64,000 bases of DNA from the NCBI RefSeq assembly GCF_000731315.1, contig NZ_HG938353.1:3410001-3474000 (forward strand). Reading direction: 5' to 3'. The first letter of the stretch is position 1. Every line of letters begins with the position of its first letter. Below, in pieces: positions 1 to 7,822 of this stretch. Made by a program: the position numbers and the translations under genes. The stretch comes from Neorhizobium galegae bv. orientalis str. HAMBI 540 (GTDB lineage Bacteria > Pseudomonadota > Alphaproteobacteria > Rhizobiales > Rhizobiaceae). Below the pieces are notes generated by a model. The model worked only from the letters and a program-made list of their open reading frames with translations, was not told the DNA's origin and searched no databases.

Positions 1-1
1 G

Positions 2-415
2 AACGGCGTCGGCATCGCCGGTTATCACGGCGGTGCGGGCGATGCCTTTCGCGAGTCGGTCGACTACCAGTTCATCATCGGCGGCCAGTGGGTCGCCCAT
101 CCCGGCAACATCATCGATTATACGGTCAACATCACGAGGCCCGACGACCCGCTGATGGAGGGGATCGCCGATTTCCCCTACACGTCCGAGCAATATTACA
201 TGCATGTCGACCCCTCGAACGAGGTGCTGGCGACGACGACGTTTACCGGCGACCACGCCTACTGGATCGACGGGGTCGTCATGCCGGTCGTCTGGAAGCG
301 GAAATACGGAGAGGGCCGCGTCTTCTATTCCTCGCTCGGCCACCAGGCCAAGGAATTCGACGTGCCGCAGATGAAGACCATTTTCCGCCGTGGTGCCAAC
401 TGGGCGGCACGGTGA
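2..415 (+). CDS. ThuA-like domain protein, C-terminal part (5' end outside window)
   Basis: The reading frame is open from the first bases of the window and ends with TGA at 413-415, giving about 137 C-terminal residues. It reads as the end of a ThuA-like (trehalose utilisation, class I glutamine amidotransferase fold) protein: an early GYHGG segment, QWVAHPGN, then [43 protein letters not shown] and a final RGANWAAR, all typical of the family's C-terminal half. ThuA-like proteins usually sit in sugar uptake and oxidation operons, but their exact reaction is unsettled. The gene points towards the glycosidase at 610-2601, which is on the opposite strand, so the two are convergent and need not be related. 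Substrate and upstream partners cannot be judged from this fragment. Confidence 0.85.
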   Translation, partial: NGVGIAGYHGGAGDAFRESVDYQFIIGGQWVAHPGNIIDYTVNITRPDDPLMEGIADFPYTSEQYYMHVDPSNEVLATTTFTGDHAYWIDGVVMPVVWKRKYGEGRVFYSSLGHQAKEFDVPQMKTIFRRGANWAAR

Positions 416-440
416 GATTGGACTGGCGGCGCCGCATCCG

Positions 441-579
441 ATCTCCCCCCTTGAGGGGGAGATGCCCGGCAGGGCAAAGGGGGGTGACCTCTCGGCATAT
501 TCTTCCGCCACTGCGTTTGCCGCACCGTCGCTACCCCCTCTGTCACCTTCGGTGACATCTCCCCCTCAAGGGGGGAGAT
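441..579. repeat. Rhizobium-type intergenic mosaic element with perfect 23-bp inverted ends
   Basis: The 23 bases at 441-463 (ATCTCCCCCCTTGAGGGGGA then GAT) are the exact reverse complement of 557-579, so the unit has perfect terminal inverted repeats. Each end is also nearly self-palindromic. Just inside each end lies a second, different small palindrome (CCCGGCAGGGC on the left, GTCACCTTCGGTGAC on the right) followed by a G-run. This layout, sitting between two convergent genes, fits the RIME-type palindromic elements common in Rhizobiaceae. It probably also acts as a bidirectional terminator for the ThuA-like gene and the sulfoquinovosidase gene. The family name is recalled and was not searched. 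Confidence 0.75.
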
Positions 580-609
580 TATAGGGAGCCTGCGGCAACG
601 CCTCACATC

Positions 610-2601
610 CTACATCCCCTTCAGTGCCTTGAAGGTCTCCGCAAAAGCCGCATCCGACCGATAGAACACCGGCGGACAACCGATCGGCGACGCAACCGTC
701 ACCTCTTCCCCACCTGTATATTCGACCCCGCTCCACACATGCACCCAGTCCGCCCCACCAGGCAGATAGACGCTTCGCACCTCCTGCGCCGCATGCCAGA
801 CCGGTGCCACCAGCAGTTCCGAACCATAGAGATAGGCATCCTGGATAGCGTAAGTCTTCGGATCGTGCTCGTGATGCAGGAAGAGCGGCCGCTGCACCGG
901 CAGGCCACGGGCGGCGGCTTCCTTGGACAGCGTCTTCAGATACGGCGCCAGATGCACGTAGATCCGCGTCATCCGGGCAAAATGGTCCAGCACCTCGGGG
1001 TCCTGGTCGATCTGGATATTGTCGCGCGGACGGTTGCCCTCGTGGCTGCGCATGACCGGCGTAAAGGCCGCCATCTCGGCCCAGCGCATCAGCAGTTCCG
1101 GTGTGCGGACATTGCCGAACAGGCTCGTATAACCGCCGATATCGGAATGGTGATAGGCGTTGCCGAGCACGCCTGACGAGAGGGCTGCGCACATCACCGT
1201 GACGAGCCCGTCATGGCGCGAAAAGTCCACCGACTGGTCGCCACCCCACAGCAGCGGGCAATGTTTCTGCACGCCGGTAAAGCCGGCCCGCATGAAGAAC
1301 AGTGCCTCGCCCGTCTTGCCACGGCTGGCGATCGCCTTGGCGTTGACTTCGGCCCAGAGTGTCGGCCAGGCATTGTGCATCAGCTTGGCGTCGATGCCGT
1401 TCGAAAGCTCCACATCGATCGGCAGGTATTCACCGAAATCGGCCATCCAGCCGGTCAACCCGAAATCGAGCATACGGCGGCCGATGACCTCCTCGGCGAA
1501 CCAATCGGCCGCTTGCCGGTTGGTGAAATCGACGACGCCGCAATCGAACTCGCCGAAATCGACGATCGCCGTGCGGCCGAGCTGATCCTTGGCGAAATAA
1601 CCCGCGGCTTCCGCTTCCGGAAACAGCGAGCCGTCGACGCAGAGATACGGATTGACGTAACCGAGGAAACGGATGCCCTCGCCGTTCAGTTCGGCGATCC
1701 GTTCGCGCAGGTCCGGATAACGCTCGTCATTCGCCTGCCAGTCCCAGAACAGCCGCGATCCGAACGAGGTCTGGCGAAGCCCGACCCAATCCTCGCACCA
1801 GAGGCCCGAAACCTGGACGCCGGCATTGCGCATCTTTTCCAGCCGCTCAAAGGAATTGACCCCATCTTTCAGGCCGATGATTGCGCCTTTGTAGACCCAG
1901 TCGGGCAGCTCCGGTTGCCGCCCGAACCGCAGAGACAGGGCCTCGACCAGCTCGACGAAATTCGGGGCGGCAAACAATTCGATCCGCTCCGGCACCGCCC
2001 AGGTTTCGATCTCGTGAAAGGTCTTGCGGCGGAAATCGAAGACGGAATAGGCGGTCGTTTCCACATGCAGGGCATAGCGCGCCGAGGAAATGTAGGTCGG
2101 CTGCGGATAGTTGGTGTTGTAATAGTCGCCGCCCGCTTTGTCCTTCAGGTCGGACTTGAAGGTGATCTCGCTCGTCTTGTCGCGGCCGACACCGGGCTCC
2201 GAGGTCCACAGCGGAAAGCGGCGTCCACGCATGTCGAAATAGGACATCTGCTCGCCGCCGCCCCAGACATGCTCGTCGTTGTCCGCATGGATGCGGATCC
2301 AGAAGCGGTTGATCGTTTCGTCCAATGACCGGAAATGCAGGGCAGTTTCCGAGACCGTCAATTCCAGCCGCGGCGCCCGGCCCTCGGCCTCCGAAAGGCT
2401 GATCACATTGCCGTCGACATCCGCATGGCGCAGCGCGCTGCGCTCGACGATGTAATCCTCGACCTCGAAATTGCCGCGGTACATGTCCATCCGCTCCTGC
2501 CCGTGGCCGACGAATAGGCAGGGCGAGGCAGCGCTGTGTCGCAAGATGCTGCGGCCGTTTAGCGATATGGAAAAACCGTCTTGTGTCGTCTCGAATTTCA
2601 T
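610..2601 (-). CDS. smoI: Sulfoquinovosidase (GH31, YihQ/SmoI type)
   Basis: This glycosidase cleaves sulfoquinovosyl glycerides (from plant sulfolipid) to release sulfoquinovose. The 663-residue GH31 protein follows E. coli YihQ closely: GGGEQMSYFDMRGR, QPELPDW, the nucleophile in GWMADFGEYLP (D388) and the acid/base in WGGDQSVDF (D455). The 67-residue spacing between them equals that of YihQ D405 and D472. The sulfonate-binding set is also present: R283 and W286 in the SRLFWDW segment, and H520 in MRSHEGNRP, matching YihQ R301/W304/H537. That separates it from ordinary alpha-glucosidases. The start at 2601 (MKFETTQDG) matches the family; the frame stays open further upstream, but that part overlaps the regulator gene and reads as noise. 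It lies 22 bases downstream of the GntR gene and is probably cotranscribed. The predicted location is cytoplasmic, with no signal peptide. Confidence 0.95.
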   Translation of the reverse strand: MKFETTQDGFSISLNGRSILRHSAASPCLFVGHGQERMDMYRGNFEVEDYIVERSALRHADVDGNVISLSEAEGRAPRLELTVSETALHFRSLDETINRFWIRIHADNDEHVWGGGEQMSYFDMRGRRFPLWTSEPGVGRDKTSEITFKSDLKDKAGGDYYNTNYPQPTYISSARYALHVETTAYSVFDFRRKTFHEIETWAVPERIELFAAPNFVELVEALSLRFGRQPELPDWVYKGAIIGLKDGVNSFERLEKMRNAGVQVSGLWCEDWVGLRQTSFGSRLFWDWQANDERYPDLRERIAELNGEGIRFLGYVNPYLCVDGSLFPEAEAAGYFAKDQLGRTAIVDFGEFDCGVVDFTNRQAADWFAEEVIGRRMLDFGLTGWMADFGEYLPIDVELSNGIDAKLMHNAWPTLWAEVNAKAIASRGKTGEALFFMRAGFTGVQKHCPLLWGGDQSVDFSRHDGLVTVMCAALSSGVLGNAYHHSDIGGYTSLFGNVRTPELLMRWAEMAAFTPVMRSHEGNRPRDNIQIDQDPEVLDHFARMTRIYVHLAPYLKTLSKEAAARGLPVQRPLFLHHEHDPKTYAIQDAYLYGSELLVAPVWHAAQEVRSVYLPGGADWVHVWSGVEYTGGEEVTVASPIGCPPVFYRSDAAFAETFKALKGM

Positions 2602-2623
2602 CTTGTCGGTACTCGATTGTTGT

Positions 2624-3328
2624 CTACCGCAGCCGCGATACGTATCGCGCCACGGAATGGTCGAACCATGTGCGGGAAACCTCGGCCAGCGCGCCATCCT
2701 GTGCCTGGCTCGTCCGGAGCACATGGGGGATCGGCGCGCCTGGCTTCTGGCCGAAGGCCGGCGGCGCCCAATCGGGCACGGTATCGAGGTCGATCTTGTC
2801 TTCCGCCCTGACGATCCAAAGACCCAGCCGCGTGCGGTAGTAGAGATAGAGGGATTCCGACAAGTCTTCCGGCGTGATCGCCGCCACATAGGAACCGTCG
2901 AGCCAGATCTCCTCGAGCGCAGCGACCTTGCCAGACAGCCGGCGAATGCGGCGGATGCGATGGCCTTCCGGCGAAAAGCCGAATTTCGGCAGGTCCTTGG
3001 GTTTGTCGAGCCGCATCACGTCGAGCAATTCCGCGGTCGGCAGGCCGCCGCCCTGGATCAGTTCCAGCCGGAACATCGCATAAACGCTCTTCGGATCGCT
3101 GATTGCCCGGACATAGTTGCCGGACCCCTGCACCCGTTCCAGCAGCCCGCGGTTTTGCAGTTCCGCCAGCGCCTTGCGCAACGTGCCGACGGCAATGCCG
3201 AGCTGCACCGCCATGTCGCGCTCGGGCGCCAGCTTCTCGCCGTCGACAAGCCGGCCGGCCGCGATATCGCGAACCAGCAGTTCGGCGATTTGCAGATAGA
3301 TCGGCAGGCTGCCCGGATAACTGTCCAT
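2624..3328 (-). CDS. GntR-family (HutC/UTRA type) regulator of the sulfoquinovose locus
   Basis: This 234-residue regulator has an N-terminal winged helix typical of GntR proteins (PIYLQIAELLVRDIAAGRL, then LAPERDMAVQLGIAVGTLRK and RGLLERVQGSGNYV). A C-terminal UTRA ligand-binding domain follows (IRRIRRLSGKVAALEEIWLD ... LSESLYLYYRTRLG). UTRA domains commonly bind sugars or sugar phosphates, so sulfoquinovose or a breakdown product is the likely inducer (inference). The start at ATG 3328 is preceded by a good GAGGGGG ribosome site. An in-frame TTG at 3364 would add 12 residues and has no such site. It is divergent from smoC across about 100 bases and lies just upstream of smoI, so it probably controls both directions and itself. 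Confidence 0.9.
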   Translation of the reverse strand: MDSYPGSLPIYLQIAELLVRDIAAGRLVDGEKLAPERDMAVQLGIAVGTLRKALAELQNRGLLERVQGSGNYVRAISDPKSVYAMFRLELIQGGGLPTAELLDVMRLDKPKDLPKFGFSPEGHRIRRIRRLSGKVAALEEIWLDGSYVAAITPEDLSESLYLYYRTRLGLWIVRAEDKIDLDTVPDWAPPAFGQKPGAPIPHVLRTSQAQDGALAEVSRTWFDHSVARYVSRLR

Positions 3329-3431
3329 AAGCCGTTCCCCCTCCCCGAGGAATGACGCACTCAAATTGATACACTATTGATTTACACGAACGCGGATGAT
3401 ATTCAAGTCCCAGGAGTCGAGGAGAATTTTG
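3329..3431. promoter_or_regulatory. Divergent promoter/operator region between the GntR gene and smoC
   Basis: These 103 bases must carry the start signals for both the smoCBA operon and the regulator-smoI operon. An AT-rich core at 3365-3386 contains two direct copies of a TTGAT...ACAC motif (TTGATACAC at 3366-3374 and TTGATTTACAC at 3377-3387). This is a reasonable GntR operator candidate. The ribosome site for smoC (AGGAG at about 3419-3424) and that for the regulator (GAGGGGG on the other strand) are clear. No convincing -35/-10 pair could be fixed. Confidence 0.4.
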
Positions 3432-4589
3432 ATGACCGTCGTGCCCATAACATCACCGGATCTCGATGCCGCCGAGGTATCCTGGTTCGCCGCCCTGTGC
3501 TCAGACGACTACGCCTATCTCGGCGTCCCGGATGACGCACTGAAGTCTAGCTGGGAACATTGCTCCGACATCGTCCAGCGCGCCGAGACGCTCGGCTTCC
3601 GCAACATCCTCTGCCCTTCGTCTTACCAGGTCGGCCAGGACACGCTGAGCTTCGCCGCAGCCGCCTCGCAAATCACGAACCGGATCAATCTGCTGGCCGC
3701 CATCCGCTGCGGCGAGATGCAGCCGATCATGCTTGCCCGGACGGTCGCCACCCTCGACCATATGCTGAAGGGGCGACTGACGCTCAACGTCATCAGCTCC
3801 GATTTTCCCGGCGAAGTCGCCGACAGCGCCTTCCGCTATCGCCGCAGCCACGAGGTCGTGCAGATCCTCCGTCAGGCATGGACCCGCGACACGATCGACC
3901 ACGAGGGCGAGGTCTACAATTTCAAGGGTATCACCACCGAACCGGCGAGGCCCTACCAGCAGAACGGCGGTCCACTTCTCTATTTCGGCGGCTATTCGCC
4001 GGATGCGCTGGAGCTCTGCGGCGCCCAATGCGACGTCTACCTGATGTGGCCGGAAACCAAGGACCAGTTGGCCGAGCGCATGAAGGCCGTCCATGCCCGC
4101 GCCGCGGCCCATGGCCGGACGCTGGACTACGGCCTGCGCGTCCACATGATCGTCCGCGACACGGAAAAGGAAGCCCGCGAATATGCGGAACACCTCGTCT
4201 CCAAGCTGGACGACGAATACGGCCAGCTGATCCGCAGCCGCGCCCATGACAGCACCTCGCTCGGCGTCTCGCACCAGGCGAAGGCCCGCGAACTCGCCGA
4301 CAAGTTCGGCTACGTCGAACCTCACCTCTGGACCGGCATCGGCCGTGCCCGCTCCGGCTGCGGCGCAGCACTTGTCGGCTCCGCCGACCAAGTGCTTTCG
4401 GAAATCGAGGCGTATAAAAAGATGGGCATCCGGGCTTTCATCTTTTCGGGCTACCCGCATCTCGACGAGGCGGAACATTTCGGCCAGAAGGTCTTGCCCG
4501 AGCTCAAGACCTGTTCGCTGCCGCATGCCTATGGTCGCGTGCCGGCCGAGACACCCGCAACGCCGCTCGGCAACGGGAGACGACACTGA
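3432..4589 (+). CDS. smoC: Sulfoquinovose monooxygenase, LLM-class flavin-dependent (SmoC type)
   Basis: This 385-residue bacterial-luciferase-like enzyme is related to the alkanesulfonate monooxygenase SsuD. In the sulfo-SMO pathway SmoC uses reduced flavin and oxygen to break the C-S bond of sulfoquinovose, releasing sulfite and 6-oxo-glucose. Characteristic segments are WFAALCSDDYAYLGVPD, FRNILCPSSYQVGQDTLSF, AAIRCGEMQPIMLARTVAT, LDHMLKGRLTLNVISSDFPGE and YFGGYSPDALELCGAQCD. The start at 3432 (MTVVPITSPDLDAAEVSW) has an AGGAG site 7 bases ahead; the upstream ATG at 3396 adds 12 poorly coding residues and lacks one. The stop overlaps the smoB start by one base (TGATG), indicating translational coupling. 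The specific substrate is assigned from context with smoI, smoB and smoA, and from remembered similarity to the Agrobacterium protein. Confidence 0.92.
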   Translation: MTVVPITSPDLDAAEVSWFAALCSDDYAYLGVPDDALKSSWEHCSDIVQRAETLGFRNILCPSSYQVGQDTLSFAAAASQITNRINLLAAIRCGEMQPIMLARTVATLDHMLKGRLTLNVISSDFPGEVADSAFRYRRSHEVVQILRQAWTRDTIDHEGEVYNFKGITTEPARPYQQNGGPLLYFGGYSPDALELCGAQCDVYLMWPETKDQLAERMKAVHARAAAHGRTLDYGLRVHMIVRDTEKEAREYAEHLVSKLDDEYGQLIRSRAHDSTSLGVSHQAKARELADKFGYVEPHLWTGIGRARSGCGAALVGSADQVLSEIEAYKKMGIRAFIFSGYPHLDEAEHFGQKVLPELKTCSLPHAYGRVPAETPATPLGNGRRH

Positions 4590-5497
4590 TGGCCCCTCAT
4601 CACCTTGATCGCATTCAACTTTCGCCCGATCTCCAGCTCAGTCGCCTCGTCTATGGCATGTGGCGGATCGGCGACGATGCCGATACCTCGCCGAAACATG
4701 TCCAGGCGAAGATCGAAGCCTGCCTGGCGCAGGGCATCACCACCATGGACCAGGCCGACATCTATGGCGGCTATACGGCGGAAGCGATTTTGGGCGCGGC
4801 GCTGAAGACCTCGCCTTCGCTACGCGACAAAATCGAGATCGTCACCAAATGCGGCATCGTCGCGCCGGCCGGACGGCATTCCGCCGCCCGCGTCAAACAC
4901 TACGATACGAGTGCGGCCCATATCACCGCGTCGGTCGAGGCCTCGCTACGTGACATGGCAACGGATTATATTGATCTGCTGCTAATCCACCGGCCCGACC
5001 CGTTGATGGATCCGGACGAAACCGGCCCGGCGCTTGATGCACTGGTCGTATCCGGCAAGGTGCGCACCGTCGGCGTCTCGAATTTCCGCCCCTGGGATTT
5101 CTCGCTGCTGCAATCCTCCATGGAAGCCGAACTCGTCACCAACCAGATCGAGATCAGCCTCCTCGCTGCCGAGGTATTCACCAATGGCGATCTCGCCTAC
5201 CTGCAGGAGCGCAATATCGCGCCGATGGCCTGGTCACCGCTCGCCCGCGGCGGCATTTTCAAACCCGAACACCAGCCTCTGATGGCCGTGCTGGAACGGG
5301 TAGCGGCAGAACAAGGCGTCGATGCGTCGGCTGTGGCGCTCGCCTGGCTGCTGCATCACCCGGCAAACATTCTTCCGATCATCGGCACCAACAATATCGC
5401 CCGCATCGCGACGAGCGCGGACGCCACCAAGGTGACGATCGACCGCCAGACCTGGTTCGAACTCTACACAGCCGCAACCGGAAAGCAGGTGCCATGA
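4589..5497 (+). CDS. smoB: Aldo/keto reductase, 6-oxo-glucose reductase (SmoB type)
   Basis: A 302-residue aldo/keto reductase barrel. Its known role in sulfo-SMO is NAD(P)H-dependent reduction of 6-oxo-glucose, the product of SmoC, to glucose, which then enters central metabolism. The family signature residues are visible: Asp and Tyr in MDQADIYGGYTAEAILG, Lys in KIEIVTKCGIV and His in DLLLIHRPDPLMDPDETG. The cofactor-binding end is WSPLARGGIF and LPIIGTNNIARI. It overlaps smoC by one base and smoA by four (ATGA), so the three are one transcription unit. The assignment of substrate rests on the neighbours. Confidence 0.92.
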   Translation: MAPHHLDRIQLSPDLQLSRLVYGMWRIGDDADTSPKHVQAKIEACLAQGITTMDQADIYGGYTAEAILGAALKTSPSLRDKIEIVTKCGIVAPAGRHSAARVKHYDTSAAHITASVEASLRDMATDYIDLLLIHRPDPLMDPDETGPALDALVVSGKVRTVGVSNFRPWDFSLLQSSMEAELVTNQIEISLLAAEVFTNGDLAYLQERNIAPMAWSPLARGGIFKPEHQPLMAVLERVAAEQGVDASAVALAWLLHHPANILPIIGTNNIARIATSADATKVTIDRQTWFELYTAATGKQVP

Positions 5498-6030
5498 TGA
5501 TCACTGCCGACACCGCAAGCATATCCAGCGAACAGATCTTCATTCCGGACGCATCGACCGCGCGGCATTATCGCAACGCGCTCGGGGCCTTCACGACCGG
5601 TGTGACAGTGGTGACGGCAACAACGCCGGATGGTCCGATCGGCATGACGGTCAACAGCTTCATCTCGGTGTCGCTCGATCCGCCGCTGGTTCTCTGGTCG
5701 CCGGCAAAGAGCTCGTCTCGTCATGGCGCCTTCACGGCGGCGAACCATTTCGCCATCCATGTGCTCAGCGCCGACCAGGATCTGCTCAGCGCCCGGTTCA
5801 CGCGCGGCGGTCTCGGCTTTGAGGAGCTTTGTTGGAACCTGAACCGTGAAGGCGTGCCGGTCATACCCGGCACGCTCGCCCGTTTCGAATGTGAGCTGTC
5901 CTCGATGCACGATGCCGGCGATCATACGCTGATCCTCGGCCGCGTGTTGCGCGCAGCCCACCGCGAAGGCGATCCGCTGTGTTTTTCGCGCGGCACTTTC
6001 GGCCGTTTCGCAAGCACCACCAGCCAGTAA
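5494..6030 (+). CDS. smoA: Flavin reductase supplying FMNH2 to SmoC (SmoA type)
   Basis: A 178-residue flavin reductase-like protein. It begins with a short lead, then the split-barrel domain: HYRNALGAFTTGVTVVTATT, IGMTVNSFISVSLDPPLVLW and a C-terminal HTLILGRVLRA. It should use NAD(P)H to reduce free FMN, which SmoC needs as a diffusible cosubstrate; two-component monooxygenases of the SsuD/SsuE kind always need such a partner. The ATG at 5494 overlaps the smoB stop (ATGATGA). Another ATG at 5497 is equally possible. It is the last gene with an obvious sulfo-SMO role. Confidence 0.9.
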   Translation: MMITADTASISSEQIFIPDASTARHYRNALGAFTTGVTVVTATTPDGPIGMTVNSFISVSLDPPLVLWSPAKSSSRHGAFTAANHFAIHVLSADQDLLSARFTRGGLGFEELCWNLNREGVPVIPGTLARFECELSSMHDAGDHTLILGRVLRAAHREGDPLCFSRGTFGRFASTTSQ

Positions 6031-6123
6031 ACAATAAAATCCGGCACGGGAAATATTGACCCGCGGGCGCGGTTGGGCCAAGTCAGTTTTGCGACAAACC
6101 AGCCACGACCGACAGGGCAATCC

Positions 6124-7293
6124 ATGACAATCATCAGACCGGAGATCAGCGCCCGCGCCGCAGCAGCGCCCCGCAGCGGCATTGGCGAGATCGTCACCTA
6201 TGCCCGAGGCCGCGAAAACCTGATGCCGCTCTGGATCGGCGAAGGCGATCTGCCGACGCCCGATTTCATTACCCGTGCTGCCAGCGAAGCCCTGCTCGCC
6301 GGCGAGACCTTCTACACCTGGACGCAGGGCATCCCGGCGCTCCGCGAGTCGATCGTGCGTTATTACCAGCGGCACTATGGGCGGGACCTGTCGGTCGACA
6401 ACATCTATGTCACCGGCTCCGGCATGCAGTCGATCGTGCTCGCCATCCAGACCGTCGCCTCCGCCGGTGACGAAATCGTCTACCTCTCTCCCGCCTGGCC
6501 GAATGTCGTCAACGCCATCGGCGTTTCGGAAGCCAAGCCGGTCACCGTCGAGCTCGGCTTTACCGACGGTCGCTGGGTGCTCGATATCGACCGGCTGAAG
6601 GCAGCGATAACCCCGAAGACCAGCGCCCTCTTCATCAATTCGCCGTCCAACCCGACCGGCTGGACCGCGACGCATGACGACCTCAAGGCCGTCCTCGAAC
6701 TCGCCCGCAAGCATGGCCTGTGGATCGTCGCTGACGAGATCTACGGCCTCTATTATTTCGACGGCACCCGTGCGCCTTCTTTCATGGACGTCATGGAGCC
6801 GGAAGACCGGATCATCTTCGCCAATTCCTTCTCGAAGAACTGGTGCATGACCGGCTGGCGGGTCGGCTGGATGGTCGCACCGGCGGAAATCGGCCAGACG
6901 CTGACCAACCTCATCCAGTATTCGACGTCCGGCGTCGCCCAGTTCATGCAGAAGGGCGCGATCGCCGCCCTCGAACAGGGCGACGACTTCGTCCGCACCA
7001 ACATCGAACGGGCGCGAAAATCCCGCGACATCCTCTGCGACGCGCTGATCGCCACCAACCGGGTGGAAACGCTGAAGCCCGCAGGCGCCCTCTATGCCTT
7101 CCTGAAGATCGACGGCGTCACCGACAGCCGCGAGGAGGCGTTCAGGATCGTCGACAAGACCGGCGTCGGCCTCGCACCCGGAACCGCCTTCGGCCCAGGC
7201 GGCCAAGGTTTCATGCGGGCCTGTTTCCTGCGCGATCCACTCCAGGTCGAGGATGCCGCGAACCGGCTCAGCGACTATATCCGCAGCCGGTAA
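6124..7293 (+). CDS. Class I/II pyridoxal-phosphate aminotransferase
   Basis: A 389-residue fold-type I aminotransferase of the aspartate/alanine aminotransferase group. Visible landmarks are the substrate-side segment WIGEGDLPTPDFI, YVTGSGMQSIVLA, the Asn/Pro motif INSPSNPTGW, the cofactor Asp in WIVADEIYGLYYFDG, the Schiff-base lysine K238 in SFSKNWCMTGWRVGW and the final Arg in RACFLRDPL. The start at 6124 (MTIIRPEISARAAAAPRSG) follows an AGGG site; an earlier TTG at 6073 is unlikely. It lies 93 bases after smoA on the same strand with no visible terminator, so it may be read from the same promoter. No aminotransferase step is known in sulfo-SMO. The amino donor and acceptor cannot be inferred. 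Confidence 0.88.
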   Translation: MTIIRPEISARAAAAPRSGIGEIVTYARGRENLMPLWIGEGDLPTPDFITRAASEALLAGETFYTWTQGIPALRESIVRYYQRHYGRDLSVDNIYVTGSGMQSIVLAIQTVASAGDEIVYLSPAWPNVVNAIGVSEAKPVTVELGFTDGRWVLDIDRLKAAITPKTSALFINSPSNPTGWTATHDDLKAVLELARKHGLWIVADEIYGLYYFDGTRAPSFMDVMEPEDRIIFANSFSKNWCMTGWRVGWMVAPAEIGQTLTNLIQYSTSGVAQFMQKGAIAALEQGDDFVRTNIERARKSRDILCDALIATNRVETLKPAGALYAFLKIDGVTDSREEAFRIVDKTGVGLAPGTAFGPGGQGFMRACFLRDPLQVEDAANRLSDYIRSR

Positions 7294-7322
7294 TCCGCCG
7301 GAGTCATCGATCCGGGTGCCAC

Positions 7323-7652
7323 ATGACCAGAATTCTATTGATCCTTGCCGTCACTCTGGCGAGCTTCGGTCCCACCCGTGCCGAGGATACTGAAGTCGAA
7401 GCCTGGGCCAAGGAAAAATGCGTCCGCTACGAGCGCGCCTGGAACCGGGCCAAGGATTTCATTGGGCTCGAGGGCGTTAGCGCCGAGTTCATCAAAGGCA
7501 ACGAAAAGTTCATCGCCGATGGCTGTTCGAGCGGTGCGGACGTCTGCCCGCACACACCCAAGGAGATTGAGCTCGCCAATGCGCTGACAATGGCGGCGAT
7601 GAATTTCGGCACCGCGAGCAGTTTCCTGCCCTTCATCTGCCGCCAGCGATAA
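7323..7652 (+). CDS. Small secreted hypothetical protein
   Basis: A 109-residue protein that I do not recognise. It has a clear Sec signal peptide (MTRILLILAVTLASFGPTRA, cleavage likely before EDTE), so it is periplasmic or exported. The mature part is about 89 residues with four cysteines (in AKEKCVRYE, DGCSSG, ADVCPH and FICRQR), enough for two disulfides. A helical stretch reads KEIELANALTMAAMNFGTASS. The gene sits 29 bases downstream of the aminotransferase with a weak ribosome site. A palindromic repeat and the convergent ftsK gene lie beyond it. Confidence 0.65.
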   Translation: MTRILLILAVTLASFGPTRAEDTEVEAWAKEKCVRYERAWNRAKDFIGLEGVSAEFIKGNEKFIADGCSSGADVCPHTPKEIELANALTMAAMNFGTASSFLPFICRQR

Positions 7653-7690
7653 GAACGTGAAGACTTGGGCGGAACTTTCCGTCCATCGAC

Positions 7691-7806
7691 CCTCATTCCT
7701 GTGCTTGTCACAGGAATCCAGCAACCGCGCGTCGGCGCGGTGAAAGACTCCTCTCAGCCCAAAGACTTGGGCTGGCTGGATCCCTGTGACAAGCGCAGGG
7801 ATGAGG
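7691..7806. repeat. Palindromic intergenic repeat with 32-bp inverted ends and inner hairpins
   Basis: The 32 bases at 7691-7722 are the reverse complement of 7775-7806 except at three positions. Each arm is itself a small hairpin: left ATTCCTGTG-loop-CACAGGAAT, right ATCCCTGTG-loop-CGCAGGGAT. One T-A pair of the left arm is a C-G pair in the right. Two further hairpins lie between them: ACCGCGC-gtcg-GCGCGGT (about 7724-7741) and CAGCCCAA-agac-TTGGGCTG (7756-7775). It lies between two convergent genes and may serve as a terminator. This is a Rhizobiaceae-style intergenic repeat; its family was not looked up. Confidence 0.75.
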
Positions 7807-7822
7807 AGCCGGAGGGCACGCC

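Noticed and set aside
3432..4589. Alkanesulfonate monooxygenase (SsuD) as the name for the LLM enzyme
   Set aside because: The neighbours are a sulfoquinovosidase with sulfonate-binding residues and an aldo/keto reductase, not ssuABC; SmoC fits better.
5464..7206. 580-residue open frame on the minus strand
   Set aside because: It lies antisense to smoA and the aminotransferase, both well-supported genes; its translation is Arg/Asp/Gly-rich without family features, as expected from a GC-rich antisense frame.
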